Assembly (NCBI GenBank): GCA_000471045.1
Contig: KI301992.1
Span: 626,606 to 690,605, forward strand
DNA: 64,000 nucleotides
Direction: 5' to 3'
Source: an actinobacterium LLX17
GTDB taxonomy: Bacteria; Actinomycetota; Actinomycetes; Propionibacteriales; Nocardioidaceae
This document shows positions 33,742-42,934 of this stretch, in pieces; the stretch's first letter is position 1; each line of letters begins with the position of its first letter. The notes under the pieces are model-generated. The model saw only the letters and a list, made by a program, of their open reading frames with translations, searched no databases and had not been told where the DNA came from. The translations under genes and the position numbers were made by a program.

Positions 33742-35217
33742 ATGACGGCACTGCACGAGGGCGACGCGGACACCGCGCTGCACGACTCGCGATACCGCGC
33801 GGTCGCGGCGAAGGACGCCCGGTTCGACGGCTTCTTCTTCACCGCCGTGCGCACCACCGGCATCTACTGCCGGCCGTCCTGCCCGGCGGTGACCCCCAAG
33901 CCCGGCAACGTCGTGTTCTACCGCTCGTCGGCCGCCGCCCACAGCGCCGGCTTCCGGGCGTGCCGGCGCTGCCGCCCGGACACCGTGCCCGGCTCCCCGG
34001 AGTGGGACCACCGCGCCGACGCCGTCGGTCGGGCCATGCGACTCATCCGCGACGGCGTGGTCGAGCGTGACGGCGTCGAGGGGCTGGCCCGCCGGCTCGG
34101 CTACAGCAGCCGCCAGGTGCACCGCATGCTCGCGGCCGAGCTGGGCGCCGGTCCGCTCGCCCTGGCCCGCGGCGCGCGTGCACACACGGCTCGCATCCTG
34201 GTCGAGACCACCACGCTGCCGATGGCCGACGTCGCCCACGCGGCCGGCTTCGCCTCCGTGCGGCAGTTCAACGACACGCTCCGCGAGGTCTACGACCGCA
34301 CCCCCACCGAGCTGCGCAGCCGCCGGAGCCCCGGGCCCTCCGGCGGACACCTGACGCTGCGTCTCGCCGTGCGTCAGCCCTTCGACGCGGCGGGACTGCT
34401 GCAGTTCCTCGACGACCATGCCGTGCCGGGACTCGAGTCCGTGCGCGACCGCACCTTCGCCCGCTTGGTGTCGCTGCCACACGGACCCGGCGTCGTGGAG
34501 CTGACCCTCGAGGACGACCACGTAGTGGCCCGGCTCGAGCTGGCCGACCTGCGCGACACGGCCGTGGCCGTCGAGCGCTCGCGCCGCGTGCTCGATCTCG
34601 ACGCCGACCCGATCGCCATCGACACCGCGCTCGGCACGGACCCCGCGCTGGCCGAGCTGGTGGCCGAGGTGCCGGGACAACGCCTGCCCGGCAGCTTCGA
34701 CGCGGCCGAGACAGCGCTGCGCACCGTCGTCGGCCAGCAGGTCTCGGTCGCCGGCGCGCGCACCGTGCTGGGTCGCGTCGTGCAGCAGCTGGGGGAGCCG
34801 GTCGAGCTGTCGCTCGCTGCCGAGCAAGGCCTGACCCACCTCTTCCCGTCCGTCGAGGCGCTGGCCGAGATCGATCCCGAGATCTTGCCGATGCCCCGCT
34901 CGCGCGGCCGCACCCTCGCCACCGTCGCCGGTGCCGTCGCCCGCGGCGAGCTGGACCTGACCGCTGGTGCCGACCGCGCCGAGGCCCGCGCCACGATGCT
35001 CGCCCTGCGCGGCATCGGCCCCTGGACCGCCGACTACGTGCTGATGCGCGGTCTCGGCGATCCCGACGTCCTGCTGACCACCGACCTGGTGCTGCGCCGC
35101 GAGCTCGACCGTCGCGGCGTCACCCCCGACCACACCGAGCGATGGCGTCCCTGGCGCTCCTACGCCGGCCTGCACCTGTGGCGCTCCGCCACCACACCCG
35201 AGAGGATCGCCCCATGA
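33742..35217 (+). CDS. alkA: AdaA-AlkA fusion: methyl-phosphotriester sensor and 3-methyladenine glycosylase
   Basis: This 491-residue fusion has an Ada zinc domain (YCRPSCPAV ... FRACRRCRPD, four Cys, the first being the methyl acceptor), an AraC-type helix-turn-helix (about residues 90-190), then an AlkA N-terminal domain and a HhH-GPD glycosylase core (LRGIGPWTADYVLMRGLG, with Asp). The same AdaA-AlkA fusion next to ogt occurs in mycobacteria. It probably repairs alkylated bases and activates its own operon. Confidence 0.92.
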   Translation: MTALHEGDADTALHDSRYRAVAAKDARFDGFFFTAVRTTGIYCRPSCPAVTPKPGNVVFYRSSAAAHSAGFRACRRCRPDTVPGSPEWDHRADAVGRAMRLIRDGVVERDGVEGLARRLGYSSRQVHRMLAAELGAGPLALARGARAHTARILVETTTLPMADVAHAAGFASVRQFNDTLREVYDRTPTELRSRRSPGPSGGHLTLRLAVRQPFDAAGLLQFLDDHAVPGLESVRDRTFARLVSLPHGPGVVELTLEDDHVVARLELADLRDTAVAVERSRRVLDLDADPIAIDTALGTDPALAELVAEVPGQRLPGSFDAAETALRTVVGQQVSVAGARTVLGRVVQQLGEPVELSLAAEQGLTHLFPSVEALAEIDPEILPMPRSRGRTLATVAGAVARGELDLTAGADRAEARATMLALRGIGPWTADYVLMRGLGDPDVLLTTDLVLRRELDRRGVTPDHTERWRPWRSYAGLHLWRSATTPERIAP

Positions 35218-35675
35218 AGACACGCTGGATGGACTCACCCATCGGAGGACTCCGCCTGCACGTCTCGGCGGGACTGCTCACCGCGATCGACTTCGGCGCC
35301 GAGGTCCGCGGCACGCGGGTCGCCGACCCGCTGCTCGACCAGGCGGAGCAGCAGCTGACCGAGTACTTCAACGGCGAGCGCACCGAGTTCGACCTGCCGC
35401 TCGCCAACGACGGCACCGAGTTCCAGCAGAAGGTCTGGAACGAGATCAGCCGCATCCCCTTCGGCGAGACGGCCTCCTACGGTGCCATCGCCCAGCGGCT
35501 CGGCTACGAGCCCGGCATCTCGCGGGCCGTGGGAGCGGCGAACGGCGCCAACCCCATCCCGATCATCGTGCCGTGCCACCGAGTGATCGGTGGCAGCGGC
35601 AAGCTGACCGGCTACGCCGGAGGAGTCGACCGCAAGCGCACGCTGCTCGCGCTCGAGAACCCCGGGTTGTTCTGA
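35214..35675 (+). CDS. ogt: Methylated-DNA--protein-cysteine methyltransferase
   Basis: The 153-residue protein starts at ATG 35214, overlapping the alkA stop (ATGA). The active site IIVPCHRVIGGSGKLTGYAG holds the acceptor Cys. It removes O6-methylguanine and O4-methylthymine in a single-use reaction. It is cotranscribed with the AdaA-AlkA gene as an adaptive-response unit. Confidence 0.95.
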   Translation: MKTRWMDSPIGGLRLHVSAGLLTAIDFGAEVRGTRVADPLLDQAEQQLTEYFNGERTEFDLPLANDGTEFQQKVWNEISRIPFGETASYGAIAQRLGYEPGISRAVGAANGANPIPIIVPCHRVIGGSGKLTGYAGGVDRKRTLLALENPGLF

Positions 35676-35681
35676 GCCGTT

Positions 35682-36269
35682 CTAGACCATCGTCGCGAAC
35701 ACGACACGATTCTCGGTGTAGCGACCGATGGAACGGTCGTAGTCGCCGGTGCAGGTGATGAGGCGCAGCTCGGGTGAGACCGTGGCGGCGTAGACGTCCT
35801 GCGTGGGGAAGTCGGCGTCCTGCGGCACGTCGCGCACCTCGTGCACGCGATACGTGAAGGTGGCGCCCTCGGCGTTGGTCACGCTCACTTCGTCGCCGAC
35901 GGCCACCTCGGGCAGCCGCGCGAACACCGCAGGTCCGGTCTTCGAGTCGACGTGCCCGGCCATCACGACTGGGAGGGCCTCGCCGGGCTTGCCGCCACCG
36001 GTGAACCAGCCCACACGGTCGGGATCCTCGGGCACCTCGAGCTCGCCGTTCTCGGCGATGCCGAGGTCGATCAGCTGCTCGTCGATCTCGATCGTCGGCA
36101 CCACCACACGGGTGGGAGGCGTGGCGGCTGCTGCGGGCGATGGTTCCGCAGACGTCGAGGCTGACGGGCTTGGCGACGGCTCCGGAGACGCCTGATCGCC
36201 CTGCCCGCCGCACCCCGTGAGGAGTGCGGCGAGCAGGACGAGTCCAGCGAGCCGGGAAGGCTCAGGCAC
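35682..36269 (-). CDS. Class F sortase lipoprotein
   Basis: The 195-residue protein starts at GTG 36269, overlapping the CHRD gene stop by eight bases. A lipobox (LVLLAALLTGC) suggests membrane attachment by lipidation. A Ser/Pro-rich linker precedes a sortase domain with His in VMAGHVDSKTGP, catalytic Cys in LRLITCTGDYDRS and Arg in RYTENRVVFA. It is expected to cleave the sorting signal of the adjacent CHRD protein and fix it to the cell wall. Confidence 0.87.
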   Translation of the reverse strand: MPEPSRLAGLVLLAALLTGCGGQGDQASPEPSPSPSASTSAEPSPAAAATPPTRVVVPTIEIDEQLIDLGIAENGELEVPEDPDRVGWFTGGGKPGEALPVVMAGHVDSKTGPAVFARLPEVAVGDEVSVTNAEGATFTYRVHEVRDVPQDADFPTQDVYAATVSPELRLITCTGDYDRSIGRYTENRVVFATMV

Positions 36270-37047
36270 GCTGCTGGCGACGACGGACCGCGAACGCGCC
36301 AGCGGCTGCGGCAGCCACGACGGCGCCGAGGACACCGACAGGCGCCGAGCCCTCGGTGGCGCCCTCACCGGTGCGGACGCCACCGGTCGGGACCTGCTGC
36401 GGCAGCGCCGGCGTCGGGCCGGGGGTGACGGCCGGCGGCGGGGTCACGGCGTTGGCGGCAGCCAACGCGGCGGGATCGGCCACGAGCTGGCCACGCACCG
36501 CACCGGGCACCGCGGTGGCGGTGTGGGTGTCGGCCGAGAAGCCGGCCGGGTTGGCCTCGATCTGCGCCAGCGTGAAGCCGGTGCCGGTGTCGGGACCACC
36601 GTTGGGCGTCAGGCCGGTGGTGAACGGGCCCTGGAAGCAGCCGGCGCTGGTCAGCGGGTCGGTGGTGCCGCCGGGGTTCGGGAACGCGATGCGCGGCGGG
36701 CCGTTGCTGCCGGCCGGGGTCTCGTGGATGTGCGTCGCGGTCTTGGCGGCGCTCTGGTAGTCGGCGCCGACACCCGTGGTGCTGATGTCGTAGCAGATGA
36801 TGTCGAGCTCGGAGTTGATCAGGAACCGGAACGTGCCCGAGGCGCCGGGCGTGCCGCCGGACGGCGTGGTGCCGTCGGGGCCGATGACGTTCTCCGGGGT
36901 GGCGTTCACGACGAACGCGCTGGTGAACTGGGCGGGACGGTCGACCGCGGTCTCGGCGGCGGCGGGCGACGCGAGTCCGGTGACGAGGAGCGGCGCTGCG
37001 ACGACCGTGGCGACGGCGCCCCAGCGGGTCGAGGAGGAGATGGACAT
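36262..37047 (-). CDS. Secreted CHRD-domain protein with probable sortase signal
   Basis: The 261-residue protein has a Sec signal peptide (AVATVVAAPLLVTGLASPAA, then AE), a CHRD domain (ATHIHETPAGSNGPPRIAFP, and TATAVPGAVRGQL) and a C-terminal sorting region. That region has VPTGGVRTGEG, then a hydrophobic stretch and RRRQQRA, resembling class F sortase substrates more than LPxTG proteins. It is cotranscribed with the sortase gene. Its surface function is unknown. Confidence 0.82.
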   Translation of the reverse strand: MSISSSTRWGAVATVVAAPLLVTGLASPAAAETAVDRPAQFTSAFVVNATPENVIGPDGTTPSGGTPGASGTFRFLINSELDIICYDISTTGVGADYQSAAKTATHIHETPAGSNGPPRIAFPNPGGTTDPLTSAGCFQGPFTTGLTPNGGPDTGTGFTLAQIEANPAGFSADTHTATAVPGAVRGQLVADPAALAAANAVTPPPAVTPGPTPALPQQVPTGGVRTGEGATEGSAPVGVLGAVVAAAAAGAFAVRRRQQRA

Positions 37048-37301
37048 GAAGAACCCTTCGGCCAGCGGCGCCCGATGACGCCGTCGGGAGGGTGTACGGC
37101 TCTCGCAGGCCCCGCGTTCATCGAGCTCACAGATTTCTTTTCCTCGGCTCGGAAGTGAACGGGGCCGTCACCTCGGGCGTATCCCTCGGCATGACCGCTC
37201 TCGTCGCCGCAGTTGCCCAGCCGGGTCCTCGCGCGCGGGCGAGGATGGAGCGGGGCCGTGCGTGGGAGGCCCGGCGGGCAGGGCGACAGGGAGGCACCGG
37301 G

Positions 37302-37844
37302 GTGGCTGAGGTCGACGCCTTCGACGTCCGTCGCGCGTATGCCGACCACGGCTCGGTCATCTTCGGGTTCGCCCTCAACGCCACGCACGACCGCAGCCTC
37401 GCTGAGGAGTGCGTGCAGGAGACCTTCGTGCGGGCCTGGCGAGGACGGGACGGCTTCCGTTCCGAGCTCGGCTCCGAGCGCACCTGGCTGTTCGCCATCG
37501 CTCGCAACGTGCTGGCCGACCTGTTCCGCGCCCGGTCGCGACGCCCCATGCCCGTCGCCGAACCGGCCGAGGCGTCACCTGCTGCGCTGGAGGCTGGGCG
37601 TACCACCGGGGCGTACGAGTGGGGCACCGAGCGCGTGCTGGACCGCGTCACCATCGTCAGCGCCCTCTCGCGGTTGTCGGCGGCGCACCGCGAGGTCGTC
37701 GTCGCGGTCGCGATCCGGCAGCAGACCTACCAGTCACTGAGCGAGCTCACCGGCGTTCCCGTCGCCACCCTGCGCACTCGGATGTACCACGCGTTGCGAG
37801 CGCTACGATCCCACCTGGTGGGGGAGGGAGACGGCCATGACTGA
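37302..37844 (+). CDS. ECF-type RNA polymerase sigma factor
   Basis: The 180-residue protein starts at GTG 37302 after AGGGAGG; an upstream in-frame ATG (37191) is less likely. Region 2 (SLAEECVQETFVRAWRGRDG, WLFAIARNVLADLFRAR) and region 4 (SRLSAAHREVVVAVAIRQQT) are clear. An ECF-like promoter, TGAAC-N17-CGTATC (37156-37183), precedes it, hinting at autoregulation. The anti-sigma gene overlaps its 3' end by eight bases. Confidence 0.9.
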   Translation: MAEVDAFDVRRAYADHGSVIFGFALNATHDRSLAEECVQETFVRAWRGRDGFRSELGSERTWLFAIARNVLADLFRARSRRPMPVAEPAEASPAALEAGRTTGAYEWGTERVLDRVTIVSALSRLSAAHREVVVAVAIRQQTYQSLSELTGVPVATLRTRMYHALRALRSHLVGEGDGHD

Positions 37845-38532
37845 CGCGCGCGATCGTCGCCACGAGCTCGTCGCGGCGGCCGCGACGGACCGGCTCGACG
37901 CGACCGAGCAACGCGAGCTCGATGCGCTCGCCGCCGCCGATCCCACCGTCCTCACCGAGGTCGCCGAGCTCCGCGAGGTGATGGCGCGACTCGTCTCGGT
38001 TGACGAGTGGCACCGGGCGACGCCGCCTGCCGATCTGGAGGAGCGGATCCTGTCCGCGACCGACGAGCTCGCCGACCGTCGGCGGGCCCGGATCTGGCGT
38101 CCCGCCCTGCTCGGGGTCGCCGCGACCGCCCTGGTCGTGGCCGGCGGCCTCGTGGGTGCGGCCATCGGCGGTTCCGACGACGTCACCACCGCCGTGCCGG
38201 TCGGACCGCCCGGCGAGCTCGGCGCCGTCGAGGACGTCACGGTCGTGAACGTCGCCCCCGGGGTGGATCTCGAGGCGGCCGTCGTGGCCCACACGTGGGG
38301 CACCGAGGCGATCATCGACATCGGTGGACTGCCGGTCGGTGAAGAGTTCGAGATCGTCGTGCTCGACGCCGCTGGCTCGCGTATCGAGGCCGGTGGATTC
38401 CTCGGCGCCGACGGTGTCGTGCACTGCCGCATGAATGCTGCCGTGCTGCGCGAGGACGCCACGGCCCTGCAGGTCGAGCGCGCCGACGGCAGCGTCGTCG
38501 GTTGGGGCGAGCTGCCCCCCGTCGCCGGCTGA
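37837..38532 (+). CDS. Membrane anti-sigma factor (RskA-like)
   Basis: The 231-residue protein has an N-terminal cytoplasmic helical domain (RRHELVAAAATDRLDATEQR), one transmembrane helix (ALLGVAATALVVAGGLVGAA, about residues 90-109) and an extracytoplasmic beta-rich domain. There is no zinc HxxxCxxC motif, so it is of the RskA/anti-sigma-K type. It should hold the ECF sigma inactive until a surface signal releases it. Confidence 0.85.
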   Translation: MTDARDRRHELVAAAATDRLDATEQRELDALAAADPTVLTEVAELREVMARLVSVDEWHRATPPADLEERILSATDELADRRRARIWRPALLGVAATALVVAGGLVGAAIGGSDDVTTAVPVGPPGELGAVEDVTVVNVAPGVDLEAAVVAHTWGTEAIIDIGGLPVGEEFEIVVLDAAGSRIEAGGFLGADGVVHCRMNAAVLREDATALQVERADGSVVGWGELPPVAG

Positions 38533-38629
38533 GTCGACGGCTGAGTCGACGGCTGGCCTGCCGCAGGGCGGCACGACACGTTCACGCAGGTCCGGCAGTA
38601 TGGGGCACCCACCGAGACCAAGGAGTCCC

Positions 38630-39169
38630 ATGGCTGCCAAGAAGTCCTCGAAGAACGTTGCCATCGACGAGCTGACAGCGACGATCGCCCGTCTCGAGAA
38701 GACCGTCGCCAAGCTCGAGAAGCGACTGGAGAAGCAGAAGGCCGAGACCCAGCGCGTCACGGACGCGGCCAAGTCCGCCGCCGCGAAGGCCGCGAAGAAG
38801 GCCACTGCCGAGATCGAGAAGGTCGCCCGACGCGCCGAGAAGCAGGCTCGCAAGGCTCAGAAGTCGGTGCGCAAGGGCGCCTCGGCCGAGAAGACCGCCA
38901 GCGAGGGTGTCGACGACGCCGTCGACGGGATCGCCGCCGACGTGCTGGTGCACGAGCCCGCCGAGGTCACGCTGCCCACGACGCCGATCGAGGACCAGGA
39001 GCCCGAGCCGGAGAGCATGGCCGCTCCCACACCGTCGGGCACGACCATGGACCCCGACTGGTCCATCGAGAAGCTCACCCTGGCCCAGCTGCGCGCACTC
39101 GCCCGCGAGCGCGGACTGACCGGCTACTCGCGCAAGACCAAGCAGCAGCTGCTCACCGAGCTCCGCTGA
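38630..39169 (+). CDS. Lys/Ala-rich coiled-coil protein with C-terminal SAP-like domain
   Basis: The 179-residue protein begins MAAKKSSKNVAIDELTATIA, with a long coiled coil (KLEKRLEKQK) and a Lys/Ala-rich, histone-tail-like stretch (AAAKAAKKATAEIEKVARR), then an acidic linker and a SAP/Rho-N-type helix pair (LTLAQLRALARERGLTGYSR). The composition suggests DNA or RNA binding and a nucleoid role; this is inference. AAGGAG is six bases before the ATG. Confidence 0.75.
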   Translation: MAAKKSSKNVAIDELTATIARLEKTVAKLEKRLEKQKAETQRVTDAAKSAAAKAAKKATAEIEKVARRAEKQARKAQKSVRKGASAEKTASEGVDDAVDGIAADVLVHEPAEVTLPTTPIEDQEPEPESMAAPTPSGTTMDPDWSIEKLTLAQLRALARERGLTGYSRKTKQQLLTELR

Positions 39170-39178
39170 CGCCTGAAG

Positions 39179-39895
39179 TCAGGCCGATCGGCGGAGGCTC
39201 TGCGAGAGCCGCTCGCCGGCGGCGACGACGGCCGGGGCGTGCATGCGTCCCGGCTGTCGCGTCAGTCGCTCCAGCGGGCCGGACACCGAAACCGCGGCGA
39301 CGACCTTGCCGGAGGGGGAGCGCACCGGTGCCGAGACCGAGCCGACGCCCGTCTCGCGCTCGCCGATGCTCTGCGACCAGCCTCGACGACGTACGGCCGA
39401 CAGCTCGGCGGCCGAGAAGTTCGCCTTGAGCAGTCCCTTGTTCATGCGCTCGGGGTCCTCCCAGGCCAGCAGCACCTGGGCGGCCGATCCGCCGGTCATC
39501 GTCAGCTGGCTGCCCACGGGGATGGAGTCGCGCAGGCCGGTGGGACGATCCGCGGCCGCGACGCACACCCGGTGCTCGCCCTGGCGGCGGAACAGCTGGG
39601 CGGACTCGCCGGTGATGTCGCGCAGACGCGCCAGCACGGGGCCGGCGGCGGCGAGCAGGCGGTCCTCGCCGGCGGCCGAGGCCAGCTCGCCGAGGCGGGG
39701 TCCGAGGACGAAGCGGCCCTGCATGTCGCGGGCCACGAGGCGGTGGTGCTCCAGCGCGACGGCGAGGCGGTGCGCGGTGGGACGCGCCAGGCCGGTGGCG
39801 GCCACGAGTCCGGCGAGCGTCGCCGGGCCGGGCTCGAGCGCGGCGAGCACGAGAGCGGCTTTGTCGAGGACCCCGACTCCGCTAGAGTTGTCCAT
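39179..39895 (-). CDS. ltbR: IclR-family regulator of leucine genes
   Basis: This 238-residue IclR protein has an N-terminal winged helix ([20 protein letters not shown]) and a C-terminal effector domain. Its place divergent from leuCD matches LtbR of corynebacteria and NdgR of streptomycetes, regulators of branched-chain amino-acid genes. The start ATG 39895 is six bases after a possible -10 (minus strand). A long antisense frame through leuCD is not a gene. Confidence 0.9.
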   Translation of the reverse strand: MDNSSGVGVLDKAALVLAALEPGPATLAGLVAATGLARPTAHRLAVALEHHRLVARDMQGRFVLGPRLGELASAAGEDRLLAAAGPVLARLRDITGESAQLFRRQGEHRVCVAAADRPTGLRDSIPVGSQLTMTGGSAAQVLLAWEDPERMNKGLLKANFSAAELSAVRRRGWSQSIGERETGVGSVSAPVRSPSGKVVAAVSVSGPLERLTRQPGRMHAPAVVAAGERLSQSLRRSA

Positions 39896-39900
39896 GACTT

Positions 39901-39914
39901 GATACTGCCGTATC
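39901..39914. promoter_or_regulatory. GATAC-N4-GTATC dyad between ltbR and leuC
   Basis: An inverted repeat of five bases with a four-base spacer, in the promoter region shared by ltbR and leuC, six bases from the ltbR start. It is a good candidate binding site for the IclR protein. Confidence 0.5.
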
Positions 39915-39973
39915 GCATCGTGAGACGCAACCGCGCCAGCACGGTGGCGCACGGTGATGGAGAAGGAGACCTC

Positions 39974-41398
39974 ATGGGCAAGACAATGGCCGAGAAGATC
40001 TGGGACGACCACGTCGTTCGCAGCCACGCCGGAGAGCCGGACCTGCTCTACATCGACCTCCACCTCATTCACGAGGTCACCAGCCCGCAGGCCTTCGACG
40101 GTCTGCGCCTTTCGGGCCGCTCTGTGCGCCGCCCCGACCTGACGCTGGCCACCGAGGACCACAACATCCCCACCACCGACCTCGACAAGCCGATCGCCGA
40201 CATCGTGTCGCGCACGCAGGTCGAGACGCTGCGCCGCAACGCCGAGGAGTTCGGCGTGCGGCTGTACCCGATGGGCAACCTCGACCAGGGCATCGTCCAC
40301 GTCGTCGGGCCGCAGCTGGGCCTGACCCAGCCGGGCATGACCGTCGTCTGCGGCGACTCGCACACGTCGACGCACGGCGCCTTCGGCTCGATCGCCTTCG
40401 GCATCGGCACCAGCGAGGTCGAGCACGTGCTGGCCACGCAGTCGCTGTCGCAGGCCAAGCCCAAGATGATGGCCGTCGAGGTCACCGGTGCGCTGCAGCC
40501 CGGCACCACCGCCAAGGACCTCATCCTCGCCCTCATCGCGCAGGAGACCACCGGCGGCGGCCAGGGCTACATCGTCGAGTACCGCGGCGAGGCCATCGAG
40601 GCGCTCACGATGGAGGAGCGCATGACGGTGTGCAACATGAGCATCGAGTGGGGTGCCAAGGCCGGCCTGATCGCCCCGGACGAGACCACGTTCGAGTTCG
40701 TCAAGGGCCGTCAGCACGCGCCCACCGGTGCCGAGTGGGACGCCGCCGTCCAGTACTGGAAGTCGCTGGTCACCGACGACGACGCGCACTTCGACAAGGT
40801 CGTCACGATCGACGCCTCCACCATCACGCCGTTCGTCACCTGGGGCACCAACCCGGGCCAGGGCGTGCCGCTGTCGGCCAGCGTGCCCGACCCCGCCACC
40901 ATCGAGGACGCCAACGAGCGCGTCGCCGCCGAGCGGGCCCTCGAGTACATGGGCCTGACCGCCGGCACCCCGATGCGCGACATCGACGTCGACACCGTCT
41001 TCATCGGCTCGTGCACCAACGGCCGCATCAGCGACCTGCGCCGCGCCGCCGAGCTGATCGAGGGCCGCAAGGTGGCCGACAACACCCGCATCCTCGTGGT
41101 GCCGGGCTCGGTGCGGGTGCGCCTGCAGGCCGAGGAGGAGGGCCTCGACGTCATCTTCAAGGAGGCCGGCGCCGAGTGGCGCGGCGCGGGATGCTCGATG
41201 TGCCTGGGCATGAATCCCGACACCCTGGTGCCGGGCGAGCGCAGCGCCTCCACGTCCAACCGCAACTTCGAGGGTCGTCAGGGCAAGGGCGGTCGCACGC
41301 ACCTCGTCTCGCCCGACGTCGCCGTCGCCACCGGCGTGCTCGGCCACCTGGCCTCGCCGGCCGACCTGCCCCCCGTCCCCGCCACTGCAGGAGTCTGA
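39974..41398 (+). CDS. leuC: 3-isopropylmalate dehydratase, large subunit
   Basis: The 474-residue aconitase-family subunit carries the [4Fe-4S] ligands ([10 protein letters not shown], Cys, and [11 protein letters not shown], two Cys) and starts at ATG 39974 after GAAGGAGA. It isomerises 2-isopropylmalate to 3-isopropylmalate with LeuD. leuD follows after three bases. Confidence 0.97.
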   Translation: MGKTMAEKIWDDHVVRSHAGEPDLLYIDLHLIHEVTSPQAFDGLRLSGRSVRRPDLTLATEDHNIPTTDLDKPIADIVSRTQVETLRRNAEEFGVRLYPMGNLDQGIVHVVGPQLGLTQPGMTVVCGDSHTSTHGAFGSIAFGIGTSEVEHVLATQSLSQAKPKMMAVEVTGALQPGTTAKDLILALIAQETTGGGQGYIVEYRGEAIEALTMEERMTVCNMSIEWGAKAGLIAPDETTFEFVKGRQHAPTGAEWDAAVQYWKSLVTDDDAHFDKVVTIDASTITPFVTWGTNPGQGVPLSASVPDPATIEDANERVAAERALEYMGLTAGTPMRDIDVDTVFIGSCTNGRISDLRRAAELIEGRKVADNTRILVVPGSVRVRLQAEEEGLDVIFKEAGAEWRGAGCSMCLGMNPDTLVPGERSASTSNRNFEGRQGKGGRTHLVSPDVAVATGVLGHLASPADLPPVPATAGV

Positions 41399-41401
41399 GC
41401 C

Positions 41402-42001
41402 ATGGAGAAGATCACCACTCATAGCGGTGTCGCGGCGCCGCTGAAGCGCAGCAACGTCGACACCGACCAGATCATCCCCGCGGTCTACCTCAAGCGGGTC
41501 ACGCGTTCGGGCTTCGAGGACGGCCTGTTCGCCGCCTGGCGCAACGACCCCGAGTTCGTGCTGAACCAGGACGCCTACCGCGACGCCACGATCCTCATCG
41601 CGGGTCCCGACTTCGGCACCGGCTCCTCGCGTGAGCACGCGGTGTGGGCCCTGCAGAACTACGGGTTCAAGGCCGTCATCAGCTCGCGCTTCGGCGACAT
41701 CTTCCGCGGCAACTCGGGCAAGTCCGGGCTGCTCGCCGCCGAGGTCGACGAGAAGGTCGTGCAGGCGTTGTGGGACTTCGTCGAGGCGAACCCGGGCGCT
41801 CCGGTGACGGTCGACCTCGAGTCGCGCACCGTCAGCGCCGGTGAGGGCGTCGACCGCATCGAGGACTCGTTCTCGATCGACGACTACACCCGCTGGCGCC
41901 TGCTGGAGGGCCTCGACGACGTGGCCATCACGCTCTCGCACGAGGACGACATCACCGCGTACGAGGCGAAGCGCCCCAGCTTCAAGCCCGCCACCATCTG
42001 A
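41402..42001 (+). CDS. leuD: 3-isopropylmalate dehydratase, small subunit
   Basis: The 199-residue swivel subunit has [20 protein letters not shown] and [14 protein letters not shown] near the active site. It pairs with LeuC. The START-like gene follows after ten bases and may be cotranscribed. Confidence 0.97.
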   Translation: MEKITTHSGVAAPLKRSNVDTDQIIPAVYLKRVTRSGFEDGLFAAWRNDPEFVLNQDAYRDATILIAGPDFGTGSSREHAVWALQNYGFKAVISSRFGDIFRGNSGKSGLLAAEVDEKVVQALWDFVEANPGAPVTVDLESRTVSAGEGVDRIEDSFSIDDYTRWRLLEGLDDVAITLSHEDDITAYEAKRPSFKPATI

Positions 42002-42011
42002 GCGTCTCCTC

Positions 42012-42473
42012 GTGAGTCCCACCGTCACGGTCGTGCGGCAGTCGGTGATCCCGGCTGCCGCCGACGACGTGTGGGCGCGGGCAGTCACGTTCGAGGGCAT
42101 CGACCACGAGCTGCGGCCGTGGATGTCGATGACGGTGCCGTCCGGTTCGGAAGGCCTGGACCTCGCCTCGGTCGCACCGCCGCAGCACCTCGGGCGGTCG
42201 TGGATCCGGTTGCTGGGCGTGCTCCCGGTCGACTTCGACGACATCACCGTGGCCGAGATCGGTCCCGGCCTGCGCTTCCTGGAGCGGTCGCGCATGCTCA
42301 GCGCGCCGGTGTGGCAGCACGAGCGCATCGTCGAGCCCATCGATGCCGGCAGTTGTCGCGTGCGCGACACCCTGACCTTCCGCTCGCGCCGCGGCGTCGG
42401 CCGACTCGCCCTGCGTCTCGTCGGCGCGCTCTTCACCCACCGCCATCGCCGCCTCCTCGAGCACTGGACCTGA
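42012..42473 (+). CDS. SRPBCC (START-like) protein
   Basis: The 153-residue protein starts at GTG 42012, ten bases after the leuD stop. SVIPAAADDVWARAVTFEGI is the SRPBCC entry. The C-terminal segment is Arg/His-rich (THRHRRLLEHW). The ligand is unknown. The close linkage to leuD suggests cotranscription, not shared function. Confidence 0.75.
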   Translation: MSPTVTVVRQSVIPAAADDVWARAVTFEGIDHELRPWMSMTVPSGSEGLDLASVAPPQHLGRSWIRLLGVLPVDFDDITVAEIGPGLRFLERSRMLSAPVWQHERIVEPIDAGSCRVRDTLTFRSRRGVGRLALRLVGALFTHRHRRLLEHWT

Positions 42474-42483
42474 CCCCCGCTCG

Positions 42484-42543
42484 AGATTTGCTGACTACGC
42501 CACCGTTCCGCTTCGGCAATAGGGTGCTTAACCCAGCAAATCT
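42484..42543. repeat. 60-base extragenic palindrome
   Basis: AGATTTGCTG (42484-42493) and CAGCAAATCT (42534-42543) are the outer arms. Inside are CACC/GGTG and a TTCG-capped CCG/CGG hairpin. It lies between two convergent genes and may be a bidirectional terminator or a REP-like element. Its AT-rich arms are unusual for this genome. Confidence 0.65.
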
Positions 42544-42557
42544 GGAGGGGGAGGCGA

Positions 42558-42875
42558 TCAGGACTTGGTGACGGCGGCGTGGATCGCGGCGACCTGCTCG
42601 GCGATCTGCGGCACCTGCTTGAGCAGCGCCATCTCCACCTCCAGCTCGGTCAGCAGCGCCTGCACCTGACCGAGGGCCTCCTGGGTCTGGGCCAACGTGG
42701 TCTGCGTCTGGGCGAGCACCTGGTGGGTCTCGGTGAGCGTGCCACCCACCGTCGTGAGGGTCTCGTCGACCGATGACAACGTGCCGTCGACGCGACCAAG
42801 GACGCCGTCGACGTGGACGAGCACCTTGTCGGCGCGGTTCAGGATGGCGGCGGGGTTGCCGGGCAGCAGTGCCAT
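42558..42875 (-). CDS. Helical heptad-repeat protein
   Basis: The 105-residue protein starts at ATG 42875 after GGAGGAC. It is one long helix of degenerate repeats (VDGTLSSVDETLTTVGGTLT, HQVLAQTQTTLAQTQEALG), like MCP-type or apolipoprotein-like coils. It is similar in design to the 63106-63792 protein. The function is not known. An upstream in-frame ATG (42917) would add a segment without support. Confidence 0.65.
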   Translation of the reverse strand: MALLPGNPAAILNRADKVLVHVDGVLGRVDGTLSSVDETLTTVGGTLTETHQVLAQTQTTLAQTQEALGQVQALLTELEVEMALLKQVPQIAEQVAAIHAAVTKS

Positions 42876-42934
42876 GGTGTCCTCCGGTGAGTGACCTGCG
42901 TCATGTGTGAGCGCCAACGTACTAGGGTGCGGGG

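Noticed and set aside
39179-42436. A very long open frame antisense to leuC and leuD
   Set aside because: High-GC codon usage opens antisense frames; the protein would be low-complexity and only its 3' part (ltbR) matches a family. leuC and leuD are unmistakable on the other strand.
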